From Sambucus nigra (Eukaryota > Streptophyta > Magnoliopsida > Dipsacales > Adoxaceae): 64,000 bases of DNA. The notes beneath the pieces were generated by a model. The model saw only the letters and a program-made list of their open reading frames with translations, searched no databases and had not been told where the DNA came from. A program made the position numbers and the translations under genes. Below are positions 11,236 through 22,533 of the stretch, one piece after another (positions within the stretch are counted from its first letter, which is position 1; each line of letters begins with the position of its first letter). Where the stretch lies: positions 572,108,606-572,172,605 of the forward strand of contig OX422217.1 of assembly GCA_949130495.1 (NCBI GenBank), in the 5' to 3' direction.

Positions 11236-11252
11236 CCCTTTTATAGGAAGCC
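11236..11252 (-). promoter_or_regulatory. TATA-like box for the antisense PMD gene
   Basis: The minus strand reads CCTATAAAAGGGGGG, a good plant TATA box, about 90 bases upstream of the presumed start at 11146. The sequence upstream of it (plus 11260-11370) carries a repeated GATCGGCA-type motif shared with the LTR promoter regions at 13720 and 36930. This suggests that the antisense promoter and the LTR promoter are related. Confidence 0.5.
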
Positions 11253-11259
11253 AAGGGTC

Positions 11260-11820
11260 ATGCCGATCGGCACTACACCCCCACCTACCGATCGGAACTG
11301 ACCTTCCACCTTCTTGAGGTAGTCCAAAATTATGTGCCACTACCGAATGGCACCTCCACACCTTGCCGACTGGCACCCCCCTTAAATTTTCGTACAAAAA
11401 TTCCTAGAAAATACCAAAAAAACTTGAAAAATCCTCAGAAAATTCCTAAAAATCAATGGGAAGATTTAGAACATTTTCACCAGAAAATTTCACACTCCCT
11501 CAAGCGGAACCCCTACTTCCCAAGCAGAACTCTCAAAAGCTAAGTGAAACTCTCCCCGGCAACGTCCCTAGAGGAACCCTAAAGAATCCCAAACTTTATG
11601 TTATCTCCTATTTCCCAAAAGTCTCAAATTTCCCTGAGCAAAACGTCCAAACCCTAGATAACCTAATCACTTCCCCAGTGGAATTCACAACATCAAATTA
11701 GTTATTCCCCTATAAAGTCTCTAGAAGACATGAAAGTTTCCCCATCAATCAGCTCTCCAGCTCAAATCAAAATCACGAGGTAATTTCCCGAATAGCGTTC
11801 CCCGATAACATTACAATTTA
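11260..11820. other. Spacer upstream of the antisense gene, element 1
   Basis: Non-coding. It holds short GATCGG/TGGCAC repeats and an A-rich run of AAAATTCCTA phrases near 11390-11460. Similar text occurs in element 2 at 63350-63480. Small plus frames at 11334-11701 have no recognisable content. Confidence 0.45.
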
Positions 11821-12830
11821 AACCCTCAGAATTGACTTTGACCCGCAGAATTGGTCATTACAACTTAAGCCCTTAGAATTGGTCATCATAATTTAAGCCC
11901 TCCGAAATTTCTTTGACCTATAGAATTGGTCATTACAATTTAAGCCCTTAGAATTGGCTTCGACCCGCATAATTTGTCATCACAATTTAATCCCTCAAAA
12001 TTGGCTTTGACCCGCATAATTGGTCATTAAAATTTAAGCCCTCAGAATTGGCTTCGACTCGCAGAATTGGTCATCAAAACTTAAGCCCTCAGAATTGGCT
12101 TCGACCCACACAATTTTTTATCACAACCTAAGCCCTCAGAATTGGCTTTGACCCACAGAATTGGTCATTACAACTCAAGCCCTCAGAATTGGCTTCAATT
12201 GAAAGAATTGGTCATCACAATTTAAGCCCTCAGAATTGGCTTTGACCTGCAGAATTGGTTATCACAATTTAAGCCCTCAGAATTGGATTCAACCCGCAGA
12301 ATTGGTCATCATAATTTAAGCCCTCAGACTTGGCTTCGACCTGCAGAATTGGTCATCACAATATAATCCCTCAGAATTGGATTCGACCCGCAGAATTGGT
12401 CATCACAATTTAAGCCCTGAGAATAGGCTTTGACCCACAGAATTGGTCATCACAACTTAAGCCCTCAGAATTGGCTTTGAATCGCAGAATTGTTCATCAC
12501 AACCCAAGCCCTCAAAATTAGCTTCGACCCGCATAATTCATCATCACAAACTAAGCCCTCAAAATTGTCTTCAACCCTCTGAATCGGTCAACCTCATCCT
12601 TAGGTCCCCTGAATCGGCCTCGACTCTCTAAATCGATCATACTCATCCTTAGGTCCTCAGAATTGACCTCGACCCTATGAATCGGTCATCGTCATCCTTA
12701 GGTCCTGAGAATCGGCCTCGACCCTCTGATTTGGTCATCCTCATTCCTTAGGTCCTCAGAATCAGCCTCAACCCTCAGAATTGGTCATCCTCATTTCCTT
12801 AAGTCCACAGAATTGAACTCTTTCAAAAGT
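11820..12830. repeat. 47-bp tandem array in the 3' region of Tat element 1
   Basis: About twenty degenerate units are present. A typical unit reads CCCTCAGAATTGGCTTCGAC then CCGCAGAATTGGTCATCACA plus ATTTAAG, 47 bases in all. Each unit contains two half-copies of CAGAATTGG. After about 12590 the unit changes to a longer form with CATCCTTAGGTCCTCAGAAT. The same array starts at about 63700 in element 2, so it belongs to the element family. Tandem arrays near the 3' LTR are a known feature of Tat elements. Confidence 0.85.
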
Positions 12831-12949
12831 CATCATGCGGTGTATATTCGATGGCTATCATTTTCTCAAACTCACCCGTCGAGGGGTTCTATAGACACCC
12901 CATTCTAGTAGCCCCTACATCACCACAAACCAATGCCATGTTTCGAATA

Positions 12950-13640
12950 CGTACCTAGAGGTCATCGGGCGCTCTCATGCTCCATTTGACCAAAATTCAA
13001 AGTCTTCAGCTTGACTGAGACTGAATAAATCCTCAAAGGGCACTAAAGCCCCTTTCCAACGGTCTACCCCATGCGCGATTCTGACTTACAATGCGAACGA
13101 ATGACCCATTTTCCCCTAAAACTTGATCAGGAGGCCACCAGATGCTCCTAGAATCCGTTTGACCAAAGTTAACTCTTCAGCTTGACCGAGGCTGAATGAA
13201 TCTTCAAAGGCCACTCAAACCCATTTCCAACGGTCCACTCCGGGCCCAATTCTGACTTATGATATGGACGGACGATCCATTTTACTCCGAAAGGTCATCA
13301 AATGCTTTTGGGACCTAGTTGACCAAAGTCAACTCCCCAAACCAAGTGAAACTCTTTGTAATGTCGAAGTTCATCTCCTATCCTTTACAACGGTCTGCCC
13401 TATGCACAATTCTGACTTACCATGCGGACGAACGATCTGTTTGCATCCGACAATCCCCTATCCAAAGGACCGACAAGTGCTTCCGAGCCACACTTTGCTT
13501 AAAGACAACTCCTAGACCCGAGATCAGTCCAAGGAATTTTGAAGGTCTCTAAAGTATCTTTATAGCGATATGTCCCGTGCACGATTCGAATTAATGGATT
13601 GCGTTTTACAACCATTTTTCCAAAGGAATCTGAAAGAGAC
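12950..13640. repeat. Degenerate ~160-175-bp tandem units in the U3 of the LTR
   Basis: The phrase TTGACCAAA plus a CTTCAGCTTGAC- or CTCCCCAAACC-type continuation recurs at about 12986, 13159 and 13319. Each is followed by TTTC/TACAACGGTC and an ATTCTGACTTA block. The spacing is 173 then 160 bases. The same units appear reversed at 37040-37480. This is likely a repeated U3 enhancer or spacer region. Confidence 0.7.
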
Positions 13641-13737
13641 TGCCAAATGGCAGGTTCAAAATCCTGCCTATTGGAAGTGTGCCTAAAGATACCTGCCTAT
13701 TGGCAAGACCAGACCATGTTGATCGACAATGCCCTGG

Positions 13738-13750
13738 CCCTATAAAAGGA
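13738..13750 (+). promoter_or_regulatory. LTR TATA box, element 1
   Basis: CCCTATAAAAGGAGG lies in the middle of the LTR and is followed about 100 bases later by the LTR landmark CTCGAATTCAA. It is the likely RNA polymerase II promoter of the element and marks the U3-R boundary shortly downstream. Confidence 0.6.
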
Positions 13751-14950
13751 GGGCTTCACATTATTAAAAAGGACCCAAGATCTGAGATCCATCACTCTTA
13801 GTGAACTCAGAAAACCTCTCTCGAATTCAACGTAATTTCTACATCCAAATACCTTTTCAACCCTCACTTTTCATCATCTTTTTCATCAAACATGGTGAAT
13901 TAACAATCCTTCATCATCATCCAAGTGCGAGGGATGCTTTCCAACATTCAAGGTCAAGCTCAAGATCTTCAAAGGAGCTCCAACTTTCTTAACTCTCTCT
14001 TTAAATTCTCTTGAATTCGTATTAACTTGTTTTATTACTTAACACTTTGTCACCATTTCACATACCATAATATACTTTTTATTTTAGTATTATTTCAAAT
14101 CTCTTATTTTTCATTTAAAAAAAACCCAAAAACCAAGAGAAAGAGGGTTTACTCATAAATTCCAAACGGGAATTCTCACACTTTTCTCACAACTAAAACA
14201 CCATTTTATACACACACACACACATAAGATAACTCCCTGTTCAGATTTATAGGATAAACCCCATCCCTCGTTTTGCATACGAACTACGTGGACTTTGATG
14301 CCTCTATAGGATACATAGGCATCTCGGGGGTAAAATTCGAGACTCGATTCCTACTTTTTCTATTTTTCTAATTTCCTAATTCTTTAACTTAATTCTCTTA
14401 GATTCTACATATTTACATATACATATATTTTTTCTTAGTAGCGTATTATTCCATACGCGTTATCATTCCATTATAACGATCAAACGCAAGGATAATCGCG
14501 TAAATCCTATTTTTTAATATTACTTTTAAGAACATTCCTACGGATGACTCGCTCTATCTCTTCCATGATACAAGTTGATGACTACCATCTCCATTACATA
14601 TACACATGCACACATACCACGGGAAAATAGAGGAAAATAGCAAATCAATGATAGACCGCAAGGGCGAAATGGGTGCCTAACACCTTCCCATTTCGTAACT
14701 TAGCCTCCGAACCCTACTTGAATCATTTTTGGTTTCATTTGTATCGGTATGTCTTTGATGCTATACTTCGGGATGGCTCCACTTTCTTTTGTCTGTTTTG
14801 ACTAAAATAGACTCGCAACTCCATCTCTCTACATTTTTCACCTCAGCGACGACGGCCGAAGTCCTCCCGAGAGGGATGCGCGAGACCGATATCCTCTCAC
14901 CATGGAGACACATCTCCTTCTATCCACGAGGATCCAGGATGGCCACACCA

Positions 14951-16585
14951 TGACCACACGGTCAGTTCCTGTGAGCTACATTGGTCCCATGATAGCGCCT
15001 CTCACAGGCACATTTGGGGGGGTTCTTTGTGTTTTCTCCCTCTAACGGCATGTTTTTAAGCCTAATTATAGATATTTTCAAATTATCATCTTATTCTCAA
15101 ATTGGGAGTCTCGTGACCACACGGTCAGTTCCTACGAGTTACAATTGTCTCGTGCAAGGTGTCCGTGCTACTCACAGGGCAGTTTGTGGGTGTTTTTGTT
15201 TCTTTCCCTCTAAGGTAATATTTTTAAGCCTAAGCCCATATATTTTCAAATTATTATCATATTATCAAACTGGGGTCCCGTGACCACGTGTTCAGTTCCT
15301 ATGAGTTACATTAATCTCGTACGAGGTGTTTGCACCTTTCACGAGGCCATTTGGGGGGTGATTTGGGTTTTCACCCTCTAAAGACATATTGGCAAGAAAA
15401 TCTTCCTTTTCCGGCCTTATCAAATGTAGCGTGTTGTAGAGCTCATTGAAATTATTTCGGCAAGGAGTTTCCGATAATATGATGTGTTTTTCCATTTTGA
15501 GTTTGATATAGTATTAAAAATACAACTCCTCTTATTACGGGGAGTGTGGCCTTCATCATGAACCACCAATCTAGGACAAACCAATAGTATTTTCCCCCAT
15601 TCTTGATGTTTTTCATTTACAACACTCCTTTTCCCTTTCTTTGAGTGTTCCTTCACCGTGATTTTCTCTCCAGCAAGATTCTCATACAAATTACAGCTTA
15701 CTTCCAGGATGCTTTGGTCTTTCTGCCACGAATACATCTTTGTCACGCATAAAACTTATTTACTCACACACATTTTCTCTTGGAGAAGCTTAAGATCTAT
15801 ATTTTCATTTTTAGATTTCTTAGGATTATTGAGGTTATAAATTGGGTATTTCCATATTTCCATTTTTTGACAAAAAATGGAAAGTTAACTTCCCATTTCA
15901 TAAGCTCAACAATCATAACAAATCTAGAAATGAAAATATATATCTCAAGATTCTCTAAGAGAGAAGGTGTGCGAGTAAAGAAATTATACGTGTGAAGAAG
16001 GTGTATTCATGGAAGAAAGACCAAAGCATCCTGGGAGTAGGCTATAATTTGTATGAGAAGATTTTCGGAGAGAAAATAACAACAAAGGAACACTCAAAGA
16101 AAGTGAAAAGGAGTCTTGTAAATGAGAAACATCAAAAATGGTGGAAAATACTATTGGAGTGTCTTGGATTGGTGGATCTTTATGAAGGCCACACCCCCCG
16201 TAGTGAGAGGAGTCGTATTTGGAATACTCTATCAAACTCCAAATGAGAAAATACATCATATTACCTAGGACTCCTTTCTAGAACAATTTTAATGAGCTCT
16301 ACAACACATTGCATTTAGAAAGTTCATAAAGGGAATATTTTCTTGCCAAAGAGGACGTATTTTCTAAGTCAAAGAGAAAATACTTCATAAAGGGAAAAGC
16401 CCAAGACAAAGGGGATTTAGTTTACAGTACAAGTGGGAAAAATCCAATGCGAAGCGTTAGGGCCTCTTTCGGGGCCGTTTAGGGGGGTGTTTTGGGGCTT
16501 CTCCCCCTAACGGCATGTTTTTAAGCCTAATTATAGATATTTTGAAATTATCGTTGTCTTATCAAATAAGGGGTCCCGTGATTAT
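14951..16585. repeat. ~165-bp tandem repeats with a TGACCACACGGTCA palindrome, interrupted by a foldback
   Basis: Units begin with TGACCACACGGTCAGTTCCT at about 14951, 15114 and 15281 (spacing 163 and 167 bases). They contain a TTTGGGGGG stretch and CTCTAACGGCATGTTTTTAA. A further partial unit resumes at about 16450-16575 after the foldback. The 14-base opening motif is a perfect palindrome. It could be a satellite-like array or the leader of another element. No coding content. Confidence 0.65.
15391..16350. mobile_element. Foldback element: ~960-bp inverted repeat with almost no loop
   Basis: The left arm (TGGCAAGAAAATCTTCC...) is mirrored by the right arm ending ...GAATATTTTCTTGCCA. The symmetry centre is at 15870, inside CCATTTTTTGACAAAAAATGG. 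Matching pairs can be followed along the arms, for example GGCCTTCATCATGAA near 15550 against TTTATGAAGGCCACA near 16180, and AAGCATCC near 16025 against GGATGCTTTGG near 15705. Arms are about 470 bases with scattered mismatches and small indels. Frames read from either arm are fold-symmetric shadows. Flanking AAGACATAT and AGGACGTAT could be a decayed 9-bp duplication, suggestive of a Mutator-type foldback, but that is weak. Confidence 0.8.
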
Positions 16586-18381
16586 CCAACAACTAAAATC
16601 AAATAACAAGCCAACAAAAAATAATTATCCAGTACTCTTTCTAATATACTATCCAACAACAGGCCAATAACAAATAATTATCCAATAACTAAACCAAACA
16701 AAACCAATAAACAATCTTGTCCAGGAGTTGGACTAGGATGGACATCAGATCTGGATGAATATTCGGTGATTGATTAACATTTTCCATGAATAACTTGTGA
16801 AGGTGATCCCATATTTGATTAAAGTAGCAGAGGAAGTAGTGGATCTTCGAGGTGGTTTGACGAAACACCGAAACCAATAGGGTGTCGGTCTTAAGTCATA
16901 TATGCGATTGACCTAAGAGGGAAAAATGACTTTAGTTTATTTTTTAAGGGAAAATGGAGTATTTTTGGTATTTGGGAAAAAATGGGGGAAATATGTTTTT
17001 GAAAATAGTGGAAAAGGGAGAACCTCAACATGTCTATTATTATTAGGTTTCACTTGTATTATGTTTGCCTAAATGCAAGGAAAATTTAGAACAAGATCCG
17101 ATCATGGGGAAAGGATAGGGTATAAAATATAAGACATGGTTCGACTTGTTTACAGGCTCATATAGAGGGTCCTATTTTTAAAAAAGCACAAAATAGAGAA
17201 AAAATCTAGGCACTATGGCCACCTAGAATTTTGACATATTTTCGCATGGTAACCAACAATTTAATTATGAGTGTCCTAAGGTTGCCGCCTATATAATGTT
17301 TATGCATTTGGTGGGTTAGTGCAAGGGTTCCCCCCTTTGGCATGACTTTCATAATATACCTCTTGCATAAAAGGGCAATCATTCATCGGTACGTGTAAAC
17401 AAGACATTTGATATGCTTGTGTGTACGTGAGTTGCCTCATCATATACCTCCTGAGGATGGAATGTGTAAAAGAGAATTTAATATATTTGATGTACATGAA
17501 CGAGTTTCCTACTATAGAACTCCCATTGTGGGTTCGATCAAGCGATACTATGCTAGGGGAACCGTTCAATATACGTCGAAGGTACTAGGCTAATGGAAGT
17601 TTAGAATCATATCTCTTAGGTTAACTAGGCCCCACATGACCTGCACCCTTCACGAAGTGACCCCCTGTATGGGAAATTTTTTTAGTCAATATTGACATGC
17701 TCTTGTGATGTAGTGTGAAGAAAGGCATGAATGTTGATTAGTACCAAAGTAAGGGGAGTACTACCACTATGAGGGAGAATATACAAATAGCATGATATGA
17801 AAAGTAAGGCTAACATCAAACATTAAGACTATACTAAGCATGGTGGCAGGTAAGCATCTGAAAATACAAGTGAGTGAGGTGTGTAAGGTGACAGAATGAC
17901 AGAGGAATGGTGTGAGTGAAGAAGTATGTGGATATTTACAAGTGAAGTTGTGTGCTAGTGAGACTAAGCATGGATCACCTAAAATTGGTGTGTCATATGT
18001 TCAAGTGAGCATGGATATATATGTAAGTGAGGGAAGTGAGGGTGTGTGCTAGTAAAGTTAAGAATGGATGATCTACAAATTGTGTGTCAGATGTGTAAGT
18101 AAAAGTGAAACTATATACAAGTATAAGTGTGTGAAGTGAGCATGAAGATTATATACAAGTGGGTGTAAAGTGAACCATGGTGAGAATGTACAAGTTAGTG
18201 AATATATATATATATATATATGAGAGAAGAGAGCATAGTGGAGATAAGCATGAGATAAATATGAAAGAAATAAGCAAGGGATTAAATGGAACATACAAGT
18301 GGAAGCATATGTACACATGTAGAAAATAAGGAGAGTAAAGAATAACATCCATATAGAAATGAAGTCTAATCCTCTAGAATA
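16586..18381 (-). other. Non-coding leader downstream of the inverted Tat LTR
   Basis: This lies on the internal side of the minus-strand LTR and primer site at 18382-18403, so it may be the untranslated leader of that element. It is AT-rich and holds short degenerate repeats of AAGTGAG.GTGTG type at 17870-18170, a CATAATATACCTC/CATCATATACCTC pair near 17350-17450, and a (TA)n run at 18207-18221. No convincing coding sequence is present. The minus frame at 18411-18073 is low-complexity translation. Confidence 0.4.
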
Positions 18382-18400
18382 GTCCCAAGCATAGTCGCCA
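18382..18400 (-). other. Primer binding site of the inverted Tat element
   Basis: On the minus strand the LTR end GGATGGTCACA is followed after two bases by TGGCGACTATGCTTGGGAC. This is close to the TGGCGACTC..GGGGAC primer site common in Tat/Ogre elements. It fixes the LTR end at 18403 and the element's minus orientation. Confidence 0.6.
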
Positions 18401-18402
18401 TT

Positions 18403-19665
18403 TGTGACCATCCAGGTCGGATTCCTACGACATGGTCTTGGGCCTTGAAGTCGGGACGAGGTGAGGAAGAAGGTTCTTTCTCTCTCTCTCTTTCCTTTTT
18501 TGAACTTTCACATCTGGATGATTCGAGGACGTGGAGATCCCCATTCCACCACTCGTGTCGCTGTCTTCGAAGTATAGCCTGGAATATAAAATCGATTGTT
18601 GTCAAATGGGGGTAACACGCAAAGATTGAGTCGCCAGCCTATTTTTGCTCAAAACAAGAAAAAAAATGTTGTTGCCTCAAGAGAACGGCATCAAGGTCAA
18701 ACTAATGCATATGAAACCAAGTGATTGGAAGGTTCAGGGACTAAGTTACGAAATGGGAAGGTGTTAAGCACCCATTATGCCCTTTTAGTCTTTCATTGAA
18801 TATGTTAATCTTCTCCTTTTTTTCTCTGTGATGTGTGTGAACATGTGTATAATACCATTAATGCAAGGATAGAATTATCCGACTCGTGTCATGGAATGTA
18901 TGGAGAGGACTCATCCATAGGAGTGTACCCAAAAATAATAATAATAAAAATGTGATAAAATTATTCACCAAATCACGAATCGCTATGGAAGAGGTAATGT
19001 GAACATAGAACGAGACACAAATATGTAGGAGTCCAAGACTCGAGAAAATAGATATAATACAATATAAAAGATAGAAAATTAAGGGGCGACTCGAATCTCG
19101 GGATTGGCCTAAGACACCTACGTACCCCAAGGGAAATCAAAGGCCACATAGTTCAAAAATAGCATATGGATAGGGTTCAACCCATATATCTAAATGTAGG
19201 ACTCCTCTTTTGTGTTTTTGGAGAAAAATATATGTAAGTGTGAAAATGGAAGTCTTACTTTTGGAATTTATGAATAAACTACCTTTTTGTCTTTTGGGGG
19301 ATGAAAATAAGTTGTGTGCAATAATACTAATAAAAAGTGAATATTATTTGATGTGATATGCTAAAATAGAACTATGGAATATCACAAAATGAGAATAAAG
19401 TGAATAATAGCACTTAAATGAATAAAATTATAAAAGAGCGAGGGATGAACCTCCTTAATAGATCTTTATGGCTAATTTAGAATGTGAGTATGTTGATTTT
19501 TGTAATGGTGTCAAAGTAGTATGGTTGGATGAGTTGGGTCGTTATGTGAAGTAAGAAAGTGAGATGAGGGAATATTGGAAAATGGACTTTTTTGGAAAAG
19601 GCATGGCTTTGAATTCGAGGAGAATGATTGTTAACTCATGAAAGGGACCTCCTTACAAGGGTGAA
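18403..19665 (-). repeat. Inverted Tat LTR, R-U5 part
   Basis: Read on the minus strand, this matches the second half of the element 1 LTR. Shared blocks are CTCGAATTCAA (19610), GGTACGTAGGTGTCTTAGG with an ATTCGAGTCG continuation (19090-19125), and CTTCCCATTTCGTAACTTAG (18745-18765). The LTR is interrupted at 19665 by the Tekay-like element, and its U3 part lies at 36882-37485. A second TGGCGACTCAATC copy occurs inside it at 18624-18636. Confidence 0.65.
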
Positions 19666-22533
19666 TATAACAACCCCCATTTTCTCACGTAAAGGTTGGC
19701 CAGCCACAATACGCCAAAGATGGGGCTTATCAAAAAAATTTACCATCCTTAGCACCAAAATAAATATAAGTATTGCTTTTATTATTCACCAAATTTCATA
19801 ATTAAATAACAATGTCTGAACAAACTGATTTAATGCATGAATACAAATTGAATCATTATACAATGTTCATAAAATAATACAAGTCTAAACGGATATAAAT
19901 ACATCATTGGGCTTATGCCCATACAATTTCTATATGAAATAAAATAGCCAAATGAAAAAGTACAACCTATACTAGAATCAATGGAATGGAATCTGCTACG
20001 TCCAATGCAATTGCAAGTCTGATCCATCATTAGTCCTACTGTCCTTGTTTATAAGAATACTTAGGGGAGTTTTTTTATAATTTTGGGTCAGAGCGCTAGA
20101 GTTGCAAGGATTCTTCACCAATAAATATGAAAAATGTAACTAACTACTAAATATCATCTCTCCATTAACGCTCGCATGTATCATGTATCTCACCTCTCAT
20201 CTAGAAGAAATCCTACTCGCATCCTCAAAAAAATATCAATTATGAATTCCAATGTTTAAAACTGACAGGTAACAATGAAGCTATCTAGCCAAACATCAAC
20301 TAAAAGTTAAATCTAAAACTATAGTCCCTAGTTTAACTTCATATTGTTTAACACTAATAAATGTATAATTTTAGTGTATAATTTTATGTTAAATAACGTT
20401 CCTTAATTTTAACCTATCTCGTAAGACTATTAAACTATTATTGCACACCAATTATCGTCTACGCCATTAGACTATAGGCTGACTGCCCAATTCTTATTCT
20501 TATTAATAATTGTCTACCATATTAAACATTAAAACCTAGTTCTGTTAGGAATTATCCACATATCTATTTCAATCCAACTTTGTTACCATCAAGTATTGTC
20601 TTCATCTATACACTGTGAGAATGTAGTCCCATGCAAGGCACACCATTATGTGTATATAGATAAATACATCTGTCCTCGTCTATGTAAGACATACGAAGGC
20701 ATATATTTTTGGCATCCTATTTGTGCTCTATCGGTAATACCTAGAGGGGTACCTCATCCTCAAGTGGGTAACAACAAAACACAAGCAAGTGGGGCGGTAT
20801 CTATGCAGTACACCAAGTCATAGCCCATAACCAAGGTTTGACTAAGATCCTAGCATCAACACCTACCTCTCGTAAGTGGCACTGCTACATAGTACCTATA
20901 ATATGACCTAACACTACATCTAGCCCATGTGTGTCGACATGTGATCCGATCCCAAATGCGTCGGCAACCCCAACCAATAGGACGGTCCACGAATTCAGGT
21001 ATGGCAACACAAAATAATATGATACATACTATAATTCAATATGTATAAGTAGTTACTCTATAACTACTTTTACAACAGAAATATCCATCCATATAAATAT
21101 AGTCTTCTTGTCTTAATTATAACGTTTTAGTAGGTTATTACACAAACCATTATTAAGTCTCTATCCTACGACTACTCCCCAATTAAATATTAGATCACAT
21201 AGAATGCCTCCTAGTCTTAATAATCATATTTATTTGTCCATCCATATCTAGGTATAGTTATCCTAAACTAACCTTCCCAAAACTATTATAGGTAAACTAA
21301 GGTCTAGTTGTTACCAAACTACCCTTACCCACACTATTTATGATTTTTAACATGTTGCCTTCTTGGCTTAGACTAAATCCTTCGAGATTATTAATAATCA
21401 TTCACTTATTGTTACCTTTTCGATAAGGTTTACGTGTACATATACAAAAAATACACTAATATGTATAAGTATTTTCACCCTAACAACTGCCATGATCAAT
21501 ACTAACCATTTTAACTTAGCCCATTATGCTCAGGGTTCACTTCTACTTAGTATCTTTATATGGTAATAATTTGAGGGAACTAACCATTAATTAAATTCTC
21601 AAGCGTTCGACTAATCTATAATAAGTATTTATTTTATTCAAACCTACCTTGAATTAATCATAATAGCCTCGTCGTATCTTTTAGGTTCTTATCATCTATG
21701 TGACCCTACCAAAATTTCCAAATCATCTATTCCGTATAACGTTACTCAAGATTTCTACATAAATCATTTCATTTATATAGTTACTTGCATTTCAAGTCAT
21801 CATGCATGCACTACCATAACATCAACCCATCCCGGTTTAAAAATATATATAAGTTAGTAACATTATCATTAATATCTTGCAATACGTCTCTATCCTCCAC
21901 TTTGATAAATATGGTCTTGCACACCCTTTTGTAGAGAAATGAAAACTAATAAAAAAATATGTGATTGGTACCCACGAAATTGTAATGAAAAAATTTGCAA
22001 GCATGATCCCCTCATCGATTCGGTAGGGAGATCGAACTGATTCGGTTTTACCAGTAAGCCAAGAACAAGTTTCTTCTAAGATGGGATTTTTCCAAGAAAA
22101 TTAATATGTCTCTAATCCTCAAAAGGCTTCAAAAACTTAATATATAAGATGCATATGATCTTCAAAACAACATGGGATCATTCTAAACATGATTTAACAT
22201 CTAAATAATTTTTAAATAAACTAAAATATTCAACAATTATCAAGAATTTCTAAGCATGCAATTTCTAAAGTTTCATCTTAAATCTCAACATTTCCTTTCT
22301 TCCAGAATATAATGTCAATATTACAACATAATTTCTCCAATCAAATCAATAGATTACATAACATCAAATCATATATAACTTGGGATTTATGGATCTACAT
22401 ATGTATCATCTATTTTTCATCAATTCTTGCACAATTTAAAGAACCTCTAGATATGCAGCCCTAAATCATGATTCAAATCATATTCTACATGGATTGAACA
22501 ACAATACAAGAAAGAACATTTTGAATAAGAATA
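19666..22533 (-). repeat. 3' LTR of the Tekay-like element (U3 start missing)
   Basis: It is nearly collinear with the other LTR copy (23945-24799 plus 34177-36265). Shared blocks include TTGGGCTTATGCCCATAC (19909), CCTAGCATCAACACCTACCT (20850) and GAACATTTTGAATAAGAATAT (22514). About 620 bases of U3 present in the 5' LTR are absent. The outer end reads TATAACAACCCCC where TGTAACAACC is expected. No coding content; plus frames at 20596 and 22535 are shadows. Confidence 0.7.

Larger units (their letters stand above)
1..14950 (+). mobile_element. Tat-lineage Ty3/gypsy retrotransposon, element 1 (5' end beyond window)
   Basis: The domain order on the plus strand is gag, protease, reverse transcriptase, RNase H, second RNase H, integrase, then a long 3' region with an antisense gene, a tandem array and a 3' LTR. 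This order, with a duplicated RNase H and a long non-pol 3' region, is characteristic of the Tat (Ogre/Retand-like) lineage. The left end lies outside the window, so the 5' LTR and primer site are not seen. The right end near 14950 is set by comparison with an inverted LTR copy at 18403. Frequent in-frame stops and frameshifts show that the copy is dead. A solo LTR is inserted at 4755-5680 and a small inverted-repeat element at 9627-9797. Confidence 0.85.
12890..14950 (+). repeat. 3' LTR of Tat element 1
   Basis: The LTR starts near TATAGACACCCCATTC, just after a GAGGGG purine stretch that could be the polypurine tract. It ends near GGATGGCCACACCA by alignment with the inverted copy, whose end (GGATGGTCACA) is followed by a primer site. 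Internal landmarks shared with the inverted copy are CTCGAATTCAA, the GGATACATAGGCATCTCG block near 14310, and TTCCCATTTCGTAACTTAG near 14685. The start is approximate and the exact ends are not proven by a target duplication. Confidence 0.65.

Noticed and set aside
11820..12830. CRISPR-like array of regularly spaced repeats
   Set aside because: The repeats are contiguous and degenerate with no unique spacers, and they recur inside a second copy of a plant retrotransposon.
15420..16259. ORFs on both strands around 15.4-16.3 kb
   Set aside because: They are mirror images produced by the inverted repeat and share no similarity with proteins I recognise.
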